A stretch of 64,000 nucleotides of DNA from Saccopteryx bilineata (lineage: Eukaryota > Chordata > Mammalia > Chiroptera > Emballonuridae), in the NCBI RefSeq assembly GCF_036850765.1, contig NC_089493.1:13455632-13519631 (forward strand). The letters run 5' to 3'. Positions 11,420 to 24,112 of this stretch are shown here, in pieces. How positions within the stretch are numbered: position 1 is the first letter of the stretch; each line of letters opens with the position of its first letter. The notes beneath the pieces were generated by a model. That model was not told the origin of the DNA. It worked only from the letters and a program-made list of their open reading frames with translations, and did not search any database. Both the position numbers and the translations under genes were made by a program.

Positions 11420-11460
11420 TTAATAGTAATAATAATAATAATTATTATTATTATTATAGT
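11420..11460. repeat. AAT/ATT palindromic microsatellite
   Basis: (TAA)n runs straight into (TTA)n, making a perfect AT hairpin of about 36 bases. Confidence 0.8.
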
Positions 11461-11938
11461 CAAGACTGAAATAAAAAAATAAAGAATTTAAAAAGAAAGA
11501 AATTAATGTGTTGAGAAAAAATTGTATAGCACTGTGGTTTAAAAGTGAATAAAAACATTTAGAAATGTTTGCTAGAGGAAACGGAGCTCTTTTCCACTCA
11601 CACCTTCAACATGTCAATCATGGGTCGTCCAGGGGTGGTTTTCAATGTGGGCACTACCCTCAGCGCTAGGCCAGGCCTCAGGCTAGATCTGTTTCTCACT
11701 CATACCCCTTTCCTTTCCTTTCCCTAAAATATTTTGATATCACTTCTCAGCTGATACCCATTAGTCTGCAAGGGAGGGGAGCGGTACAAATGCGATTTTT
11801 GTGGCTCTGGTTAAACTTCCATGCCAAGTAGGCACCATGCTACTGAGTCTTGCTGGTGTGGCTTTCTCGGTGCTCCTGTGCCTCCACTGGCTGTCGTCCT
11901 GCGCCCAGCACAGAGTCCTGATTCTCCTCTGGGCATGG

Positions 11939-11944
11939 AGTGTG

Positions 11945-11975
<31 letters not shown>

Positions 11976-11986
11976 CCCTGATTCCT
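11939..11986. repeat. (GT)n microsatellite
   Basis: Alternating GTGTGT with one T interruption. Confidence 0.9.
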
Positions 11987-12934
11987 TTTCCCCAATTCCA
12001 GTGGCTTTCCCAAGCATCATAATTACAACAGGATTTGTTGCCCTTTCTGTATTGATGAAGCCTTCTGGTCTACAGAGCAGTGGAAGAAAAACATCCGATT
12101 GTAGTTTCATTCCCTTCCTGCAGCTGCTGTTCCCTAGGTCTGAAGTATAAGTGAGACTTTCTTATAGCACTTGTCAATCCGTTTTGATAGCACGTGGTTA
12201 GGTTTATAAACTAAACAAAACAAAACAAAAACTATGAATTGGTATAGATTCCCCAAATATCAGTAGTCCATAGGGGTTGCTTGTGTTTTTAGTAGTGCAC
12301 ATTCATTTTCCGTTATTCATCAGAATGCCCTTGCTAAATTATACTGACTTTGGACAGCTGTGTGTACCCCATGTAAGCCACATGTCTTACCTCGTGTCTC
12401 ACCTCATTCTGTAAGTTACTCGTCTATGTATTAAGTCAATTGTTTTTTGGGGGGGGTTGCCCTGCAGACTCATTTTGCCTAATAAGGTCAAAATAGGTCA
12501 TACATTGCAGCCCATACAGATTTTTTGGGGGGTATGAACAGGTGCCACACTCTCTCAGCTCTTTATATACCGAGAAGAGATCGGAAGTCTGCCCAATGGC
12601 TAATAGAGAAACATGATTTGCAATTTGATGAAAGTCACTGAATAATAAATGCTTATTCCAAGGAGAATATTGAGATCAAGCTTTCCACATTTCTTAACTG
12701 AGTGATCTCGGGTAATTGACTTTATCCATCTACAACTGAATTGACTCATCTGTAAAATGGGCGGGGGGACAATGTATCTGTAAGAAGTTTAGAAACATTA
12801 GAAAATTTCCTAATCCGTAGTAGAGTCCCTATAAATACCCGTAGTCATTATTATCTAAGCTGGGAAGCTAACATTTGACATCTAACCTTAAGATATTCCA
12901 GTTACACAGTTATCAGTATTTTAAGAAATTGCCA

Positions 12935-13130
12935 GAGGAAAGAAGGTTGGGGGGAGGTAGAAGAGGGTAAAGAGGATAATAAATAGTGATGAAAGGAAAC
13001 TTGATTTTCAGTGGTAAACACACAATGCTATATACAGATGGCATATTATAAAGTTTTACACTTGAAACCTATTTACTTTTATTAACCCATGCCAACTCAA
13101 TAAATTCAATAAAAGTTAAAAAGATTAATT
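12935..13130 (+). mobile_element. L1 3' end (bat-type)
   Basis: GGGGAGGTAGAAGAGGGTAA, TATACAGATGGCATATTATA, ACTTGAAACCTATTTACTTT and a terminal AATAAATTCAATAAAAG are the 3' UTR of a recent laurasiatherian L1 type. Confidence 0.75.
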
Positions 13131-13387
13131 CATGTACATAAATAGCAATGCCACATATAGATACTATAGTTCACATTTTCTCTGTATTTAATCAACATAA
13201 ATAATTATCAAAAATAGAAAGAAAAGTTATTTAAAGTTACTTTAAGAGGTGAGAGTTTACATTTTACTAGTTATATAAAAGTAGTTTTAAGACCAAAGAT
13301 ATTTTTATCTTGTACTAGAATCAGCAGCAATGTTTCATCAGAACTAGGGAAATCTTGTTCAAAAATTAAGTCCTCAATTTATTTACT

Positions 13388-13716
13388 TTTTTTTTTTTTT
13401 TTTTTTTTACAGAGATGGAGTCAGAGAGAGGGACAGACAGACAAGAATGGAGAGAGATGAGAAGAAGCAGCAATCATCAGTTTTTCATTGTAACACCTTA
13501 GTTGTTCATTGATTGCTTTCTCATATATGCCTTGACCGTGGGCCTTCAGCAGACCGAGTAACCCCTTGCTTGAGCCAGCAATCTTGGATCCAAGCTGGTG
13601 AGCTTTGCTCAAACCAGATGAGCCCGCACTCAAGCTGGCGACCTCGGGGTCTTGAACCTGAGTCCTCCGCGTTCCAGTCTGATGCTCTATCCACTGCGCC
13701 ACTGCCTGGTCAGGCT
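13388..13716 (-). mobile_element. SINE (CCTGACCAGG type), reverse, full length
   Basis: The poly-T run at left, CATTGATTGCTTTCTCATAT, GACCTCGGGGTCTTGAACCT and the head CACTGCGCCACTGCCTGGTC at right. Confidence 0.9.
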
Positions 13717-13719
13717 GTT

Positions 13720-16290
13720 TTGTTTTTAATGCCAAACCCATTCCTTGCTTTTTCTTCCTCACAAACCTAGAAAGAAAAATCAAGTAGATTATAATTCAAT
13801 ATATGTTACTCCGTGTCTTTTTAACCTCATTCTTTGCAACTTCTAGATCTTACTTAGAAATCTTTGAAACTATTTATATCTAAACACTTTTCAAAAAGTG
13901 TTTTAGTTTTTACACACTAAATATTGGCCATCACCCCACTATTTTTTCTTGACTAAAATATTCTCTTTTAAAAGCCGAATAAAAGCAATTTTGTGTATAT
14001 TTATAATTCCTCATGTTATTTAAGATTTTTATAAATAGTAGACTTTATTATGCCCATATAAAATAATATTTTGGTACTTAACACATACAAATCAAAAAAT
14101 ATAAATATATTAATATTTTCACTTGTTTATTTGGTTACTAGTAGCTACTGGATATACTGTTATGTGTATATAGGTTGAATGAAATGAATTAGTAAAAATT
14201 ACTGGTTGCTAAGCTAATCTTTACATTAAATGCCAACAGTTATATGATTTTTTTTCTATTTTATGCCTCTTGTTATATTAGTATGCCTTATTATTAGCTT
14301 TATTGCACAGTAACCAAGAGTATTCATTCCAAAAAGAATAATAAATATTAAACCTTAGGATGTTACGAAAACTTTTGGAAGTATTTGCTTACAGGGACAA
14401 CCCAAGGTAATCCAATCTCTCAAATAAAATATTGTCACTGAATTTTTACTATCCCTAGCATTCCTGATACTTTGAAATAACACCTTTGCTAAAGGTGATA
14501 CCTTTCTCTGTGATATTTAGTGAATGATAATTTCCAACTAATATTATCTAGGTCCAATGAGTTGGATTCCATGGAGTTATCAAAATAAGTAAAATTTACT
14601 TTGCATGTATATATAAAGTTGCAAACTGTGCTGAGTAGTAACATTTGTAAGATATATTATAAATTAGATAGAATTTGGATGATTACAGATAGAACAATTA
14701 TCTGATTGCTTAGGGTCTCATGATGTGATGTATAAAGTTTTACAGTAATTGAAAAAGTAATGAATACTCCAGGCAATAAAGAAATCACAAAGTTCATTAA
14801 TTCAAAGTACTGAACATCAATTTGTAGAACATTATATAGCACAATGTAAAATAACATTACCTACAGTGTAAGGATGGCCAAGTGGGAATTAATTTTGTTT
14901 TAATTTTTAATGCACTTTTGACTGCTTGAAAAAGATTTAAACATTAACATGATTTAATATATACACTGGCATTTATGAAACCACTGATTAATGAACAAAT
15001 TAAGCATCATGTATTTTTTAAGCATCAAAGAGTCAATAGTGACAATTAACTGGAATGTCAGAGGAAGCCATTATCAACATATTCTGCAGAATCCCTTATG
15101 TAACCCGTATGCTGAAGGATTATAAAAACTTGAAATCAGCTGCCTGATAATCTCTAGAGAGGTTGAAAGACATAATGCTTTCACTTGTTCTGATGAATCA
15201 GTGAACCAAACATTTGAAGACAGTGACAAATCAGGAGATGAATTCCATCCTTGATGCCACCTTCCTGTCTAACAGGGAGAGACGTGTTTCTCATGTTTAG
15301 GCAAATCAAGCTGCATTTATGGAGTTCTGCTTGCAACATAAGCAACACTTGATGATGCAGAACGGATAACTACCCTGGGAGTGTTGCTTAGTCTGAATGA
15401 CTGTCACCACTAGGTGACATTTCAGTGCTGAGGTCTTTGAATTTGAGGGACCTGACTTGAATTTTGATTTTTTAAATATAAAAGGTACTCAAAATACATA
15501 GCAAATTGGGATGATGTTTTTACTAAAAGAAAAGAACTGTCACTCTGGGGATTGAATTAGTTGGTGAGCCAATTGGTGCTAAACCAACATATACTGTTGC
15601 TTCAGTTTTCTCCTAGTTGTAAAGTGGATTTATCCACAGAATTTCATTTGGTTGGTGTTAAAATTTAGCATGAGATTCCAAGCTCCTGATAAATAGAACA
15701 TATTGTCTCTGCAATTTGTCAGTATACGTTTTTGTGTTTGTCTACTCTAACAGAACCTTTTGGCTTACATGATCTAGATTGACAGGCTAGAATGATCAAA
15801 TTAACAAAATGATTGCCAAGTGTCCACTGAACACATGCATAAATTCTGTTGGTAAATTAATATAATATTTCTCTAGGTTCATCATTTTCTCCCAAATGAA
15901 CCACTTCCACTTAAGGTTATAATCTGTCTCCCCTCAGTAGCCTGCTTGCTGGTATACCCTGTAAAACCACTTGGTCCAATAGTTTGCAATTATTTATTCA
16001 AAAGGTCAGTATTCAGAAATTGAACTTTATTTAAATTATTCGGTAAGAAATAAATTTGGGACTGAACTGTCCTTTCATAAATAACTTTTTTATATTCAAT
16101 ACATATTACCAAATTCCCATCCATGAGATTTCTTCCAAGGACTCTTCCCACAAGGAGTGACTACTTTCTACACATACTGGAGTTTTCATCTTTTAAATCT
16201 TCACCACCATTGATTGGAATGAAATTTGCATTTCTGTGACTATTCTCAAGAACAATATCATTCCACATTATCATTTGTACTCTTGACACT
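13720..16290. other. AT-rich intergenic DNA
   Basis: About 2.5 kb without genes, SINEs or tandem repeats that I can name. Stop codons are dense in all frames. Confidence 0.6.
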
Positions 16291-16320
16291 CTAGCCACTG
16301 AGCCAGTCGGCCAGGGCTCT
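16290..16320 (-). mobile_element. SINE head fragment
   Basis: Only ~30 bases of the tRNA-like head remain (TAGCCACTGAGCCAGTCGGC then CAGGGC). Confidence 0.6.
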
Positions 16321-16844
16321 GTCTACCTAGTTTTAAACAAATGCCATACATTTAAATCACTAGGGATTACTATAGCAGTATATTTTAAATCTCGTAGGGC
16401 AAGTCTACTTGACTATTAAAATGGTGTTCTCAGGTCTCAGTGCACGGTCATAAACTCTAGTGCGGGTGTGATAAAAGGGTGTTGCTGTTACCTACTGAGC
16501 CTTTCATTTCATCTCTGCTGCAATTATGCTGAAAAAGTATCTCTTCCATGGTCCCATCACATCATCTTATGAACATTAACTGCTAAGTGTATGTTTCCCA
16601 TTCTGGATCATGAGATCTTTGAAGGCCTCTTAAATGATATTTCCCTCACCTGAGATGATAGTTTATCACCAGTGTAGAGGATAGTACTTAACATGCAGTT
16701 GAAAGATATCATGCTTTTTATTTTTTAAATAAAAAAGGAGCTATTCATCTTTTGTTCTCCATCTTTTTTGGTGACTTTCACTTATTTTAGTTGATTAATT
16801 TTATTTTTTTGCATTGAAGCATCGTTTTAGTATTTACCCCAATT

Positions 16845-17010
16845 TTTTTTTTTTAAATTTAAATTGATTTGAGAGAAAAATATCAATTTGTTGTTCCACT
16901 TATTTATGCATTCATTGGGTCTTTCTTGTATGTGCCCTGACCAGGGATTGAACCCGCAATCTTGGTGTATGGGGACAACACTCTAATCAATTGAGCTACC
17001 TGGCCAAGGC
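16845..17010 (-). mobile_element. tRNA-derived SINE, reverse
   Basis: T-rich tail, TTGATTTGAGAG, TGACCAGGGATTGAACCCGC and the head TGAGCTACCTGGCCAAGGC. Confidence 0.8.
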
Positions 17011-17431
17011 AACTCAAAATTCTTATCAGTTGTTTGTAACAAACATCTGTTTGTAATAGTATGATGTTAATTAGGTCATCCTTGTTTAATAAGCCTACGT
17101 TTGGTTTCCCCATTCCAACAGATGTTATTAAACTGATTCTATATTCTGTAGAAGACTCAACCACAGGATCTTGTAGGATGGACTCCCAGCAGCAGTGTCT
17201 AAGGAAGGAGGGAATCTTTGTTTTATTATGCTTTGGTCAGGGCTGAAACATGTCTACCCCTATGTCTAATCTTATTTCTGGAAATGGGTCTCTCATGGTC
17301 TTATTTTCTACCACAGTGAATGAAGGAGAGTAAATAAAGGAGAATTGAATCTCCTTTCCTTAGGTGAGAACCCAACCTTGCCTGAGAAAGAGGGCAGCAG
17401 CGTGGCATAACTGTGATAAGGGGATGGATCT

Positions 17432-17433
17432 GG

Positions 17434-17462
<29 letters not shown>
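17432..17462. repeat. (GT)n microsatellite
   Basis: Fourteen or so uninterrupted GT dinucleotides. Confidence 0.9.
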
Positions 17463-17468
<6 letters not shown>

Positions 17469-17649
17469 CACACATGTGCATGAATAGAGGATTTAAAAGG
17501 CATACAACCATACTTTTTTGGGACTTTCACTCCTACGGGAGACACTGAGAATTAAAAGTTTCAAAGGGTTGAACCCTAAGAACTCAGCATAAAAATAAAT
17601 TGGAAAAAACCTACCTTCCAAATCTGTCCTTATACCTGATTTCTTTCTT

Positions 17650-17856
17650 TCTTTTTAAAAGACTTTATTTATTGAATGTTAGAGAGGGGAGAGAGGAGAG
17701 AGGAGAGAGAAAGAGGAGGGGTGGAAGAAGAGAAAGCTTCAACTCATAGTTGTTTCTCGTATGTGCCTTGACCAGGCAAGCCCAGGGTTTTGAACCAGTA
17801 AACCTCAGAATTACAAGTCGATGCTCTATCCATTGCACCACCACAGGTCAGGCATA
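17650..17856 (-). mobile_element. SINE (CCTGACCTGTGGTGGCGCAG type), reverse
   Basis: GAGAG-rich tail, TGTGCCTTGACCAGGCAAGC and the head CATTGCACCACCACAGGTCA. Confidence 0.85.
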
Positions 17857-17884
17857 TTCTATTTATTTTATTTACTAAATTTTC

Positions 17885-17985
17885 CACTCCATAAGACACA
17901 CTTGACCATAAGACACACCTAGGGTTTTAAGGAGGAAAATAAGAAAAATATTCTGAACCAAATGGTGTGTTAAAATATTTAATAA
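17885..17985. mobile_element. Partial DNA-transposon fragment related to the adjacent hairpin
   Basis: ACTCCATAAGACACACTTGA and a second ATAAGACACACC unit share the terminal sequence of the palindrome at 17988-18078, so it is probably an internal part or second copy of the same family. Confidence 0.5.
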
Positions 17986-17987
17986 AA

Positions 17988-18078
17988 TACCATATTTTTC
18001 ACTCCATAAGATGCACGAGCATTTTCCCCTCCACTTTTGGGGGGGAAAAGTGCGTCTTATGGAGCGAAAAATATGGTA
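17988..18078. mobile_element. 91-bp near-perfect palindromic MITE
   Basis: TACCATATTTTTCACTCCAT at the left is mirrored by ATGGAGCGAAAAATATGGTA at the right; the 30-base arms differ at two CpG/TpG positions. The outer TA is consistent with a TA target site (Tc1/mariner-type). The family name is not certain. Confidence 0.75.
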
Positions 18079-18081
18079 AAT

Positions 18082-18200
18082 CAGTATTTTTCAGCCTCAG
18101 CACTCTTGACATTTTGGGCCAGATAGTTCTTCGCTGGGCTGTCTTGTGCATTGTAGGGTGTTTAGCAGCGTCCCTGGCCTCTGTCCATTAGATATATGCT
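18082..18200 (-). mobile_element. MER5A-like hAT-Charlie fossil
   Basis: CTCTTGACATTTTGGGCCAG, GTGCATTGTAGGGTGTTTAG and CAGCGTCCCTGGCCTCTG are hallmark phrases of MER5A read in reverse. Confidence 0.8.
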
Positions 18201-18299
18201 AAATTGAGGACCACACAGAGTGAGCACACAATAATGTGCTGTATTATTCTGTCTTTAAACTCTTCCCAAAGACTCAAATGGAAAATGTATCTTTTTTCT

Positions 18300-18323
18300 T
18301 TTCAGATTTTATTTATTGATTTT

Positions 18324-18360
<37 letters not shown>

Positions 18361-18432
18361 CCATGGAGGAGAGGGAAGTATCAACTCATAGCAGTTGCTT
18401 CTTGTATGTGCCTTGACCAGGCAAATCCAGGG
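18300..18432 (-). mobile_element. SINE, reverse, 5' truncated
   Basis: (GA)n tail, CAACTCATAGCAGTTGCTTC and TGCCTTGACCAGGCAAATCC; the tRNA-like head is missing. Confidence 0.8.
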
Positions 18433-18879
18433 AGAAAAATGTGTCCTGATAGTCCTTTTTTAGAAGTTCGAAATCTTTTAGCTTTTGGATAACTAAAAGT
18501 GATGTTTCCAATAAACTGCTGTCTTTGTCCCACCACAGGCTGGACACATCCTTGCAAAACCAACCCCTGGGGATGCTGCTCTTTGACGCTTCACACACTC
18601 ATTTCAGTCAGACATTTTGGCACCCCCCCCTCACTCCTGATGCTGTGCATTGGCCCTGGTTATTGCTCCTGTCTGATTTCCAGCAATTCATAACACACTC
18701 TCCTTCACATTCTTTCCTGTCTAATCCATGCTTTACACTGCCACAGTGATTTTTCTAAGACACAAATAGTTGATATTTCCTTCAAAATAAGGTCTGAACG
18801 CCTTAGAATGGTGCAATAATTGCAATGTGATTCCCATGCAAATCTCTGGAGTTAGCACAGACTTCTAGGTTAAGGGCAC

Positions 18880-19430
18880 TGTCCCTAATAAGACTGCTCT
18901 CACTTTAGATGCTAGCCACAAGTTCGGGGGTCCTCAGGCTACCCACACTTTTGACCAACTGGCTACAAATTCAGGGGTTCCCTTAACTGCCTAAGGTATG
19001 ATGATTTGCTAGAACAAGTCACAGAACTCTCCAGAAAGTGGTTTTACTTTGATCATAACAGATACAAATCAGGACCAGCCAAATGAAGAGACACACAGGG
19101 CAAGGTCTGGGAGCATCCTGAACGCAGAGCTTCCGTGTACTTGAACCGTGGAATCAGGACGCACAGCCCTCCCGCACGCTGATGTATTCACCAACCAGGA
19201 AGTTCACTGGAACCTCGGTGTCTCAGTTTTATCTGAGTTTCATTATGTAGGCATGATTGAGCTCAATCTCCAGCCCCCTCCAAGGCCTAGAGGTCAGCTG
19301 GCTCAAAGGCCCAGTCTTCTAATCACATGGTCTGTGGATAGTCCACATCCTGAGTCATACTGTTAGCATAAACTCAGGTGTGATCAGGGACCCACCATGA
19401 ATAACAGAGTCACTTAGGAAATTCCAAGTA
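18880..19430 (-). mobile_element. Endogenous retrovirus LTR (ERVL/MaLR-like), antisense
   Basis: CAGGCTACCCACACTTTTGA, TCCAGCCCCCTCCAAGGCC and GGCTCAAAGGCCCAGTCTTC resemble mammalian solo LTRs of the ERVL/MaLR class read in reverse. No internal retroviral coding sequence follows. The subfamily is not assigned. Confidence 0.45.
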
Positions 19431-19479
19431 TTCGGTGTTTACCTCTGAAGAAGAGCCAGGGGCAAGGGCCGGACAACTC

Positions 19480-19860
19480 TACTGTACAGCACACAGCATC
19501 AGAGTTCTTCAGGTCCTGGCCCCGCCGTTCCTCCCAGGCTCACGCCGGCCGGCCTCTCTCACTTCACTGCCCCGGGTGAGAGTCTTTGCACACACCTTGC
19601 GGTGTTAGGTCCTGCACGTGCTATTTCCTCTGCTCGAGGTTGGTGTTCTCCTTGGTCTATCCAGTGGATTCCTCATTTGTCAAGACACAGGTCAGCAGCT
19701 CCGCCCCGGCGCAGCCCTCCCGGACACTGGACCTCCTCCTTCCCAGAGCTGGCAGTACTCCTTGTTCATTGATAGACTATCTCTGTACTCACGTCCGGAC
19801 CAGGACTGTCTGTACCACTGGCACACAGTGCAGTGACTTTAACGAATGAGTGTTTTGTGG
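19480..19860 (+). mobile_element. L2 fossil
   Basis: CACGTGCTATTTCCTCTGCT and the following clause resemble the L2 3' region. Heavily diverged. Confidence 0.4.
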
Positions 19861-20129
19861 AGCTTTGTCTTTATTATTTGGAGTTACACTTGTCTCTTTG
19901 GATAGTGTCATCTTGCCTTCCTTGGCTGCCATTTTTGGCACCCCACCCCTTAGGCTCCTGCACAGTGGCTGTTCACCATTACAAACAACCCCCTTGGCTA
20001 CTGGTGGATGAGCAAAGTGACCACTGAAGATGTGGCTGACGGCCCTGCCTGGCCATTCATGTTTTAGAGAACTCATGGATAACACTGATGAGATGACATG
20101 AGTAAGGTTTACTAAATATTTAGAAGTAA

Positions 20130-20440
20130 GGAATGGTTAAGTATATTGTGATTCCATCCATTAGATGAAGTATTATACATCTGACATGTGGATGAGGTTT
20201 GTGCTAAAATGGAGAAATGCTTATGCATTATGTTATGAAGAAAAGTAATTGCAAATATGATTTAAGATGCTGACCTGTAAACTAAGACACCCGAAAAGCA
20301 TAAAAAAAGAAAAAGCCTGTATAGAAATACTTCAGAATTGTATTTGGCTTTGGGTGATGGAAACTAGGTGATTATTCCCCACCTTTTTTTTATACATCCC
20401 TGTTTTTCAAACTTATTCTGCATCAAGCATAGATTGCGTG
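20130..20440 (+). mobile_element. Old L1 (L1M-like) 3' fragment
   Basis: AATACTTCAGAATTGTATTTG, GGCTTTGGGTGATGGAAAC and the following T-rich end match the style of L1M 3' ends. Confidence 0.4.
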
Positions 20441-23055
20441 CTCAGAATGAAAGGAGAGGACAGTTCCTCTCTGTGTTCCTAAATAAGTAGGCGAAAGGTA
20501 CTTTCACTTGCCACTGGAAATTTACAGGTGAAAAAAGTCATACTTTTGCTTTTTTTGGCAAGGAGAGGAGGCCATGACAAGAGGTGCAGATGGGTATGAA
20601 GGGGAGGAAATAAACCAGCCACTCCCGCCCCACACTGACAGGACATGCGACCGTCAGCCAGGAGCATTGCCAGAAAAGACCCAAGTCAACAAGATCAAGG
20701 AGTTTTCCAATGGAGACTGACATCAGATTAGTTCTTAAAGTGTCACTTTCCTGGTCAAAGAAAGGTGGCTTTCTCTCTTTGCTTATTAAGAAATTATTAA
20801 AAAAATACTAAGAGATATATGTTGTTTCCTAGATCTCTTTCATTATCAACATAACTTATATCCGGTTCTGGAAAAGCTCTAATCACAACAAAAGCTGAAA
20901 ATTCTTTCAGGGCATTTTGGGAAGAAGTGTTAGTTTAAGAGTAAACTACCCAAGAAAATGTCATTTAACCTTTTAAAACTCTGGTTAAAATCATTTTTTA
21001 TCCAAGACCCTTAAAAATGCCCTCAACCTGACCACACAACCCTCCTTAGAAGAGAGGACACCTAAGTGATTTTCTCCTGAAGATTTTAAAGATTCTAAAT
21101 GGTAATTCCATTATCAAGCCTTGTTGCTGACACTCACTTCTATACAATTTCTCAAAGCCTTACATGTTTCAGACAGATTCTTCAGTATATGAATTATGAT
21201 TAGGCATAAGGAGGCTAATTTAGCTATGACAAAAGAACTGTTGCTTGGCATTGTGTCCACACATTACGGCATTTCCAACCTACATTCCTACCCTCCCCAG
21301 CTACCTCAAAAAAAAAAAAAAAAAAAAAAAAAAAAGGAATGCAGATCACTCCAATGAAGTGGTTCAGGCTTTTATTTTCTTGCTGGTATCTCTGGTTTCC
21401 AAAGGTACATTTTCTTTCTTTTACTTCATAGAAAATTCCTTAGGATTGAATGAGTTGATAGACCAGTTTCCCCAGTTTGCCTGAGTTGGTCAGTGAGGAT
21501 CTTTCCTTCTTCATATGAGAGGAGTCTGCTCTTGCACGTTCTGGGTAGACCAGGATAAAAGTCTCATTCATCGCTGAAACTGGCAGGAACACCTCCAGAC
21601 TCCGGGATGAAGACCTCCAGCTGGAAATGGTGTCATTTACTCATTCATTCACGTTGTCATTTTGTATTGTTTGGGACTCTTGGTTGTAAATGACAGAATG
21701 TCAACTTGAATCTGTTCATCTGAAATGGGGAATGTATTATAAGGACATCGGGCTGCTTCCCAGAATTCAAGCGTAGGACTGAGGCTCCCGGGATAACTAA
21801 AATGAGAGTTCCAAAATCTCTAGGACCCTCTTCTCCAACCGACCTCTGCTTCTGTCCTTCTCCCTTCACAGACAGCGTTCCTTTGCTCCTCTCGCCCCTG
21901 GGCTATGACATCTTGCAGTCCAGACACACATAGAGACATCAGCTCTTTTTCTTAGTTCTAGTTCCAAAATTCCTGGAAGAGAGGTTTTCTCGGCCTGGCT
22001 TTGGGTCAGAGTTGGGCTGAACACCTACCATTTGAAAACTTGGCCAAGTTGAGTCACCTACTTTGCCTGACCAACCAACCAGATGGGGCCAAGACAGGGC
22101 GGCCACACTGCACTAACATGGCCACCTTGTGAATTCAGACAATAGAGTGCTACTGAAGCCAAACAAAAGGTGTTCACTGTCTATTCTTTTTTCTATGATA
22201 TCCTTCTGCAAAGTAAATGGGAATTATGTAGGTAGTTTTGCCAACAAACAAGTACTGAGCACCTAACTAACTTGTATCTAACTGCCTCAGGCAATCCTTT
22301 TATTCATAGTGTGTTCTCTATGACATTGCTTCAAAGCCTTTTTCCTAGAGTTTTCAACCCCTACTCACTCCTACCTCTTTTCATTCTTTATGGCCTGTCT
22401 GGCTGCTTACTTTATTATTGAGACTGTGTATCATCTGTCATCTACTCCTCTGCAAGCAAAATAAAGCCCCTTCCGCACATCTCCTCTGCACGATTTTTCC
22501 TTTCCCCTCTTTCCTTCACATGGCTTTTCTTCCTTCAGCTTCAGAGAAAATATTCACCCTGTCAGTGTCCAGAGGTGATCAAGATCTGTGAGACAGATGC
22601 AGGCTAAATGAGAAGACACTGGAGAGTGGGAGTGATGCTAGAACAACGACTTACCGATTAAGGTGAGTAATCTCTGCCACAAAGAATAGAAATGCTTACG
22701 AGCGATTGAGTAGCGCAACGTCTTCCTTTAGACAAGCCATGTAAAAGACCAAATAATTCGATACCATTTTTGGTTTATTCTAAGAACTCCTTGCCATAGG
22801 CACTGAAAATACCCAAAGGTCTGTGTGGTAAAAGAAGAATAGTAATAATAATAATATTAAAGACTTGTTTTTGTGCCCCCTGGGGTGGTTTTTCCTATGC
22901 AGAAAATACTATTCAGAAGTTTACTTTTAAGTTTTGCCTAATGATATAAAGTTTGCCCAGGTCCAGCAAACAATGGCGTTGGGTCAGATCTGCCCATGCC
23001 GATGTGTATGGCCAATGAGTTAAAAATCATTTACACTTATAAGTGTTGGAAAAAA
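20441..23055. other. Intergenic DNA, mostly unassigned
   Basis: Holds a pure A run (21307-21335), an ATA/ATT-rich patch (22840-22860), and at 21650-22150 a sequence that looks like an old interspersed repeat I cannot name. No gene seen. Confidence 0.5.
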
Positions 23056-23059
23056 TAGA

Positions 23060-23205
23060 ATGGAGAATGATGTTTTGTGACATGTGAAAATTATATGAAA
23101 TTCAAATATAAATATCAGTGTAGTTGCCACAGAGACCATAAGTCTAAAATATTTACTATGTGACCCTTTCCGGAAAAGGTTTGCCAAACCCTGACCCCTG
23201 ATTTA
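23060..23205 (-). mobile_element. hAT-Charlie fossil
   Basis: TTTTGTGACATGTGAAAATT, TAGTTGCCACAGAGACCATA and AAAAGGTTTGCCAAACCCTG are the reverse of a common mammalian Charlie-type element beginning CAGGGGT(C/T)GGCAAAC. Confidence 0.65.
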
Positions 23206-23314
23206 AAAGATTGGTGTTCAGTTTATAAAAACAGTACATTCAAAACCTTAGTGTGTTTTTAAGCTTTTAAAAAATCAGGTGGTTACACATCCCTGAGCCC
23301 CCTCCCCCCACTGA

Positions 23315-23378
23315 AGATACAGACCATCTGAGTCCCAGGTCCATGCTCTATCCACTGTGCCACCACCTGGTCAGGCTT
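23315..23378 (-). mobile_element. SINE head fragment, reverse
   Basis: GAGTCCCAGGTCCATGCTCT followed by TGCCACCACCTGGTCAGGC. Confidence 0.65.
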
Positions 23379-23416
23379 CTTTTTCCTTTTTTTTTTTTTT
23401 TAAGTTAAGAATCCTT

Positions 23417-23598
23417 GGCCCTGGCCTGATAGCTCAGTTGGTTAGTGTCTTTCCAACAGGCCCAGGTTATGGGTTCGATCTGGTTGAGGCACAGGCAAGA
23501 ATCAACCAATGATGGCATGAATAATTGGAAGAACCAATGTTTCTTTCTGTATCTCTCCCTTGCTCTCTAAAACTCAACAAATAAGAATTAAAAACAAA
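23417..23598 (+). mobile_element. tRNA-derived SINE
   Basis: Head GGCCCTGGCCTGATAGCTCA, GGGTTCGATCTGG, AATCAACCAATGATGGCATG and a CT/A tail. AAGAATCCTT flanks both ends (23407-23416, 23601-23610). Confidence 0.9.
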
Positions 23599-23759
23599 AA
23601 AAGAATCCTTCATAGGCAGGTAAATATATTTTTAACTAGCAAAGGCTAGAATTTGGTAGGACCTTGAATTCCTTTTTGTTATTCCTAAAATATTTAAAAT
23701 GGTCAACTGATTGAAATTTGGATGGCTTTCAGTTGGACTTGCAGTCACAGTCAAGTAAT

Positions 23760-23960
23760 TGCTTTTACTAAGTGCTTTTTCATGGGCCAGGCACAATGCT
23801 AAGCATCTAACCTACATGTTCTTTCAGTCGTCTAAACATTGTGCGGGTGAGAAAACTAAAGCTTATAAAGTTTTACTAATTAAACCCAATTAGTAATTAA
23901 CAGTGTGAAATCATGCCTGGAATTGGAACCCCAACTTCCCAGCCCTTCTGGCTCTTAACA
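23760..23960 (+). mobile_element. MIR fossil next to the promoter
   Basis: TGGGCCAGGCACAATGCTAA, GAGAAAACTAAAGC and GGAACCCCAACTTCCCAGC follow the MIR consensus order. Confidence 0.7.
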
Positions 23961-24043
23961 AGTCCACCTCTCAGGCTCCGCCTTTTCCGGTTCTCACAGA
24001 AACTTGCTGGTGTCAATTACGTACTGGGAAGTGGTCCCGTCCT

Positions 24044-24073
24044 GCCCCGCCCCTTTTCGCCCCGCCCCGCCCG
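24044..24073. promoter_or_regulatory. GC boxes (Sp/KLF-type)
   Basis: GCCCCGCCCC at 24044-24053 and a tandem CGCCCCGCCCCGCCCGG at 24059-24073, about 150 bp upstream of the NRDE2 start codon. Confidence 0.6.
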
Positions 24074-24112
24074 GCCGGGTTCTGGGTCAGTCCGAGTGAC
24101 TGCCAGAAAAAA

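Noticed and set aside
15395..15425. Possible CTCF site (CACCACTAGGTGACATT)
   Set aside because: The last part of the core (GGTGACA instead of GGTGGCG) is a poor match, so I did not list it as a feature.
18880..19430. Possible retroviral genes next to the LTR-like sequence
   Set aside because: No gag, pol or env-like frame lies on either side; at most a solo LTR.
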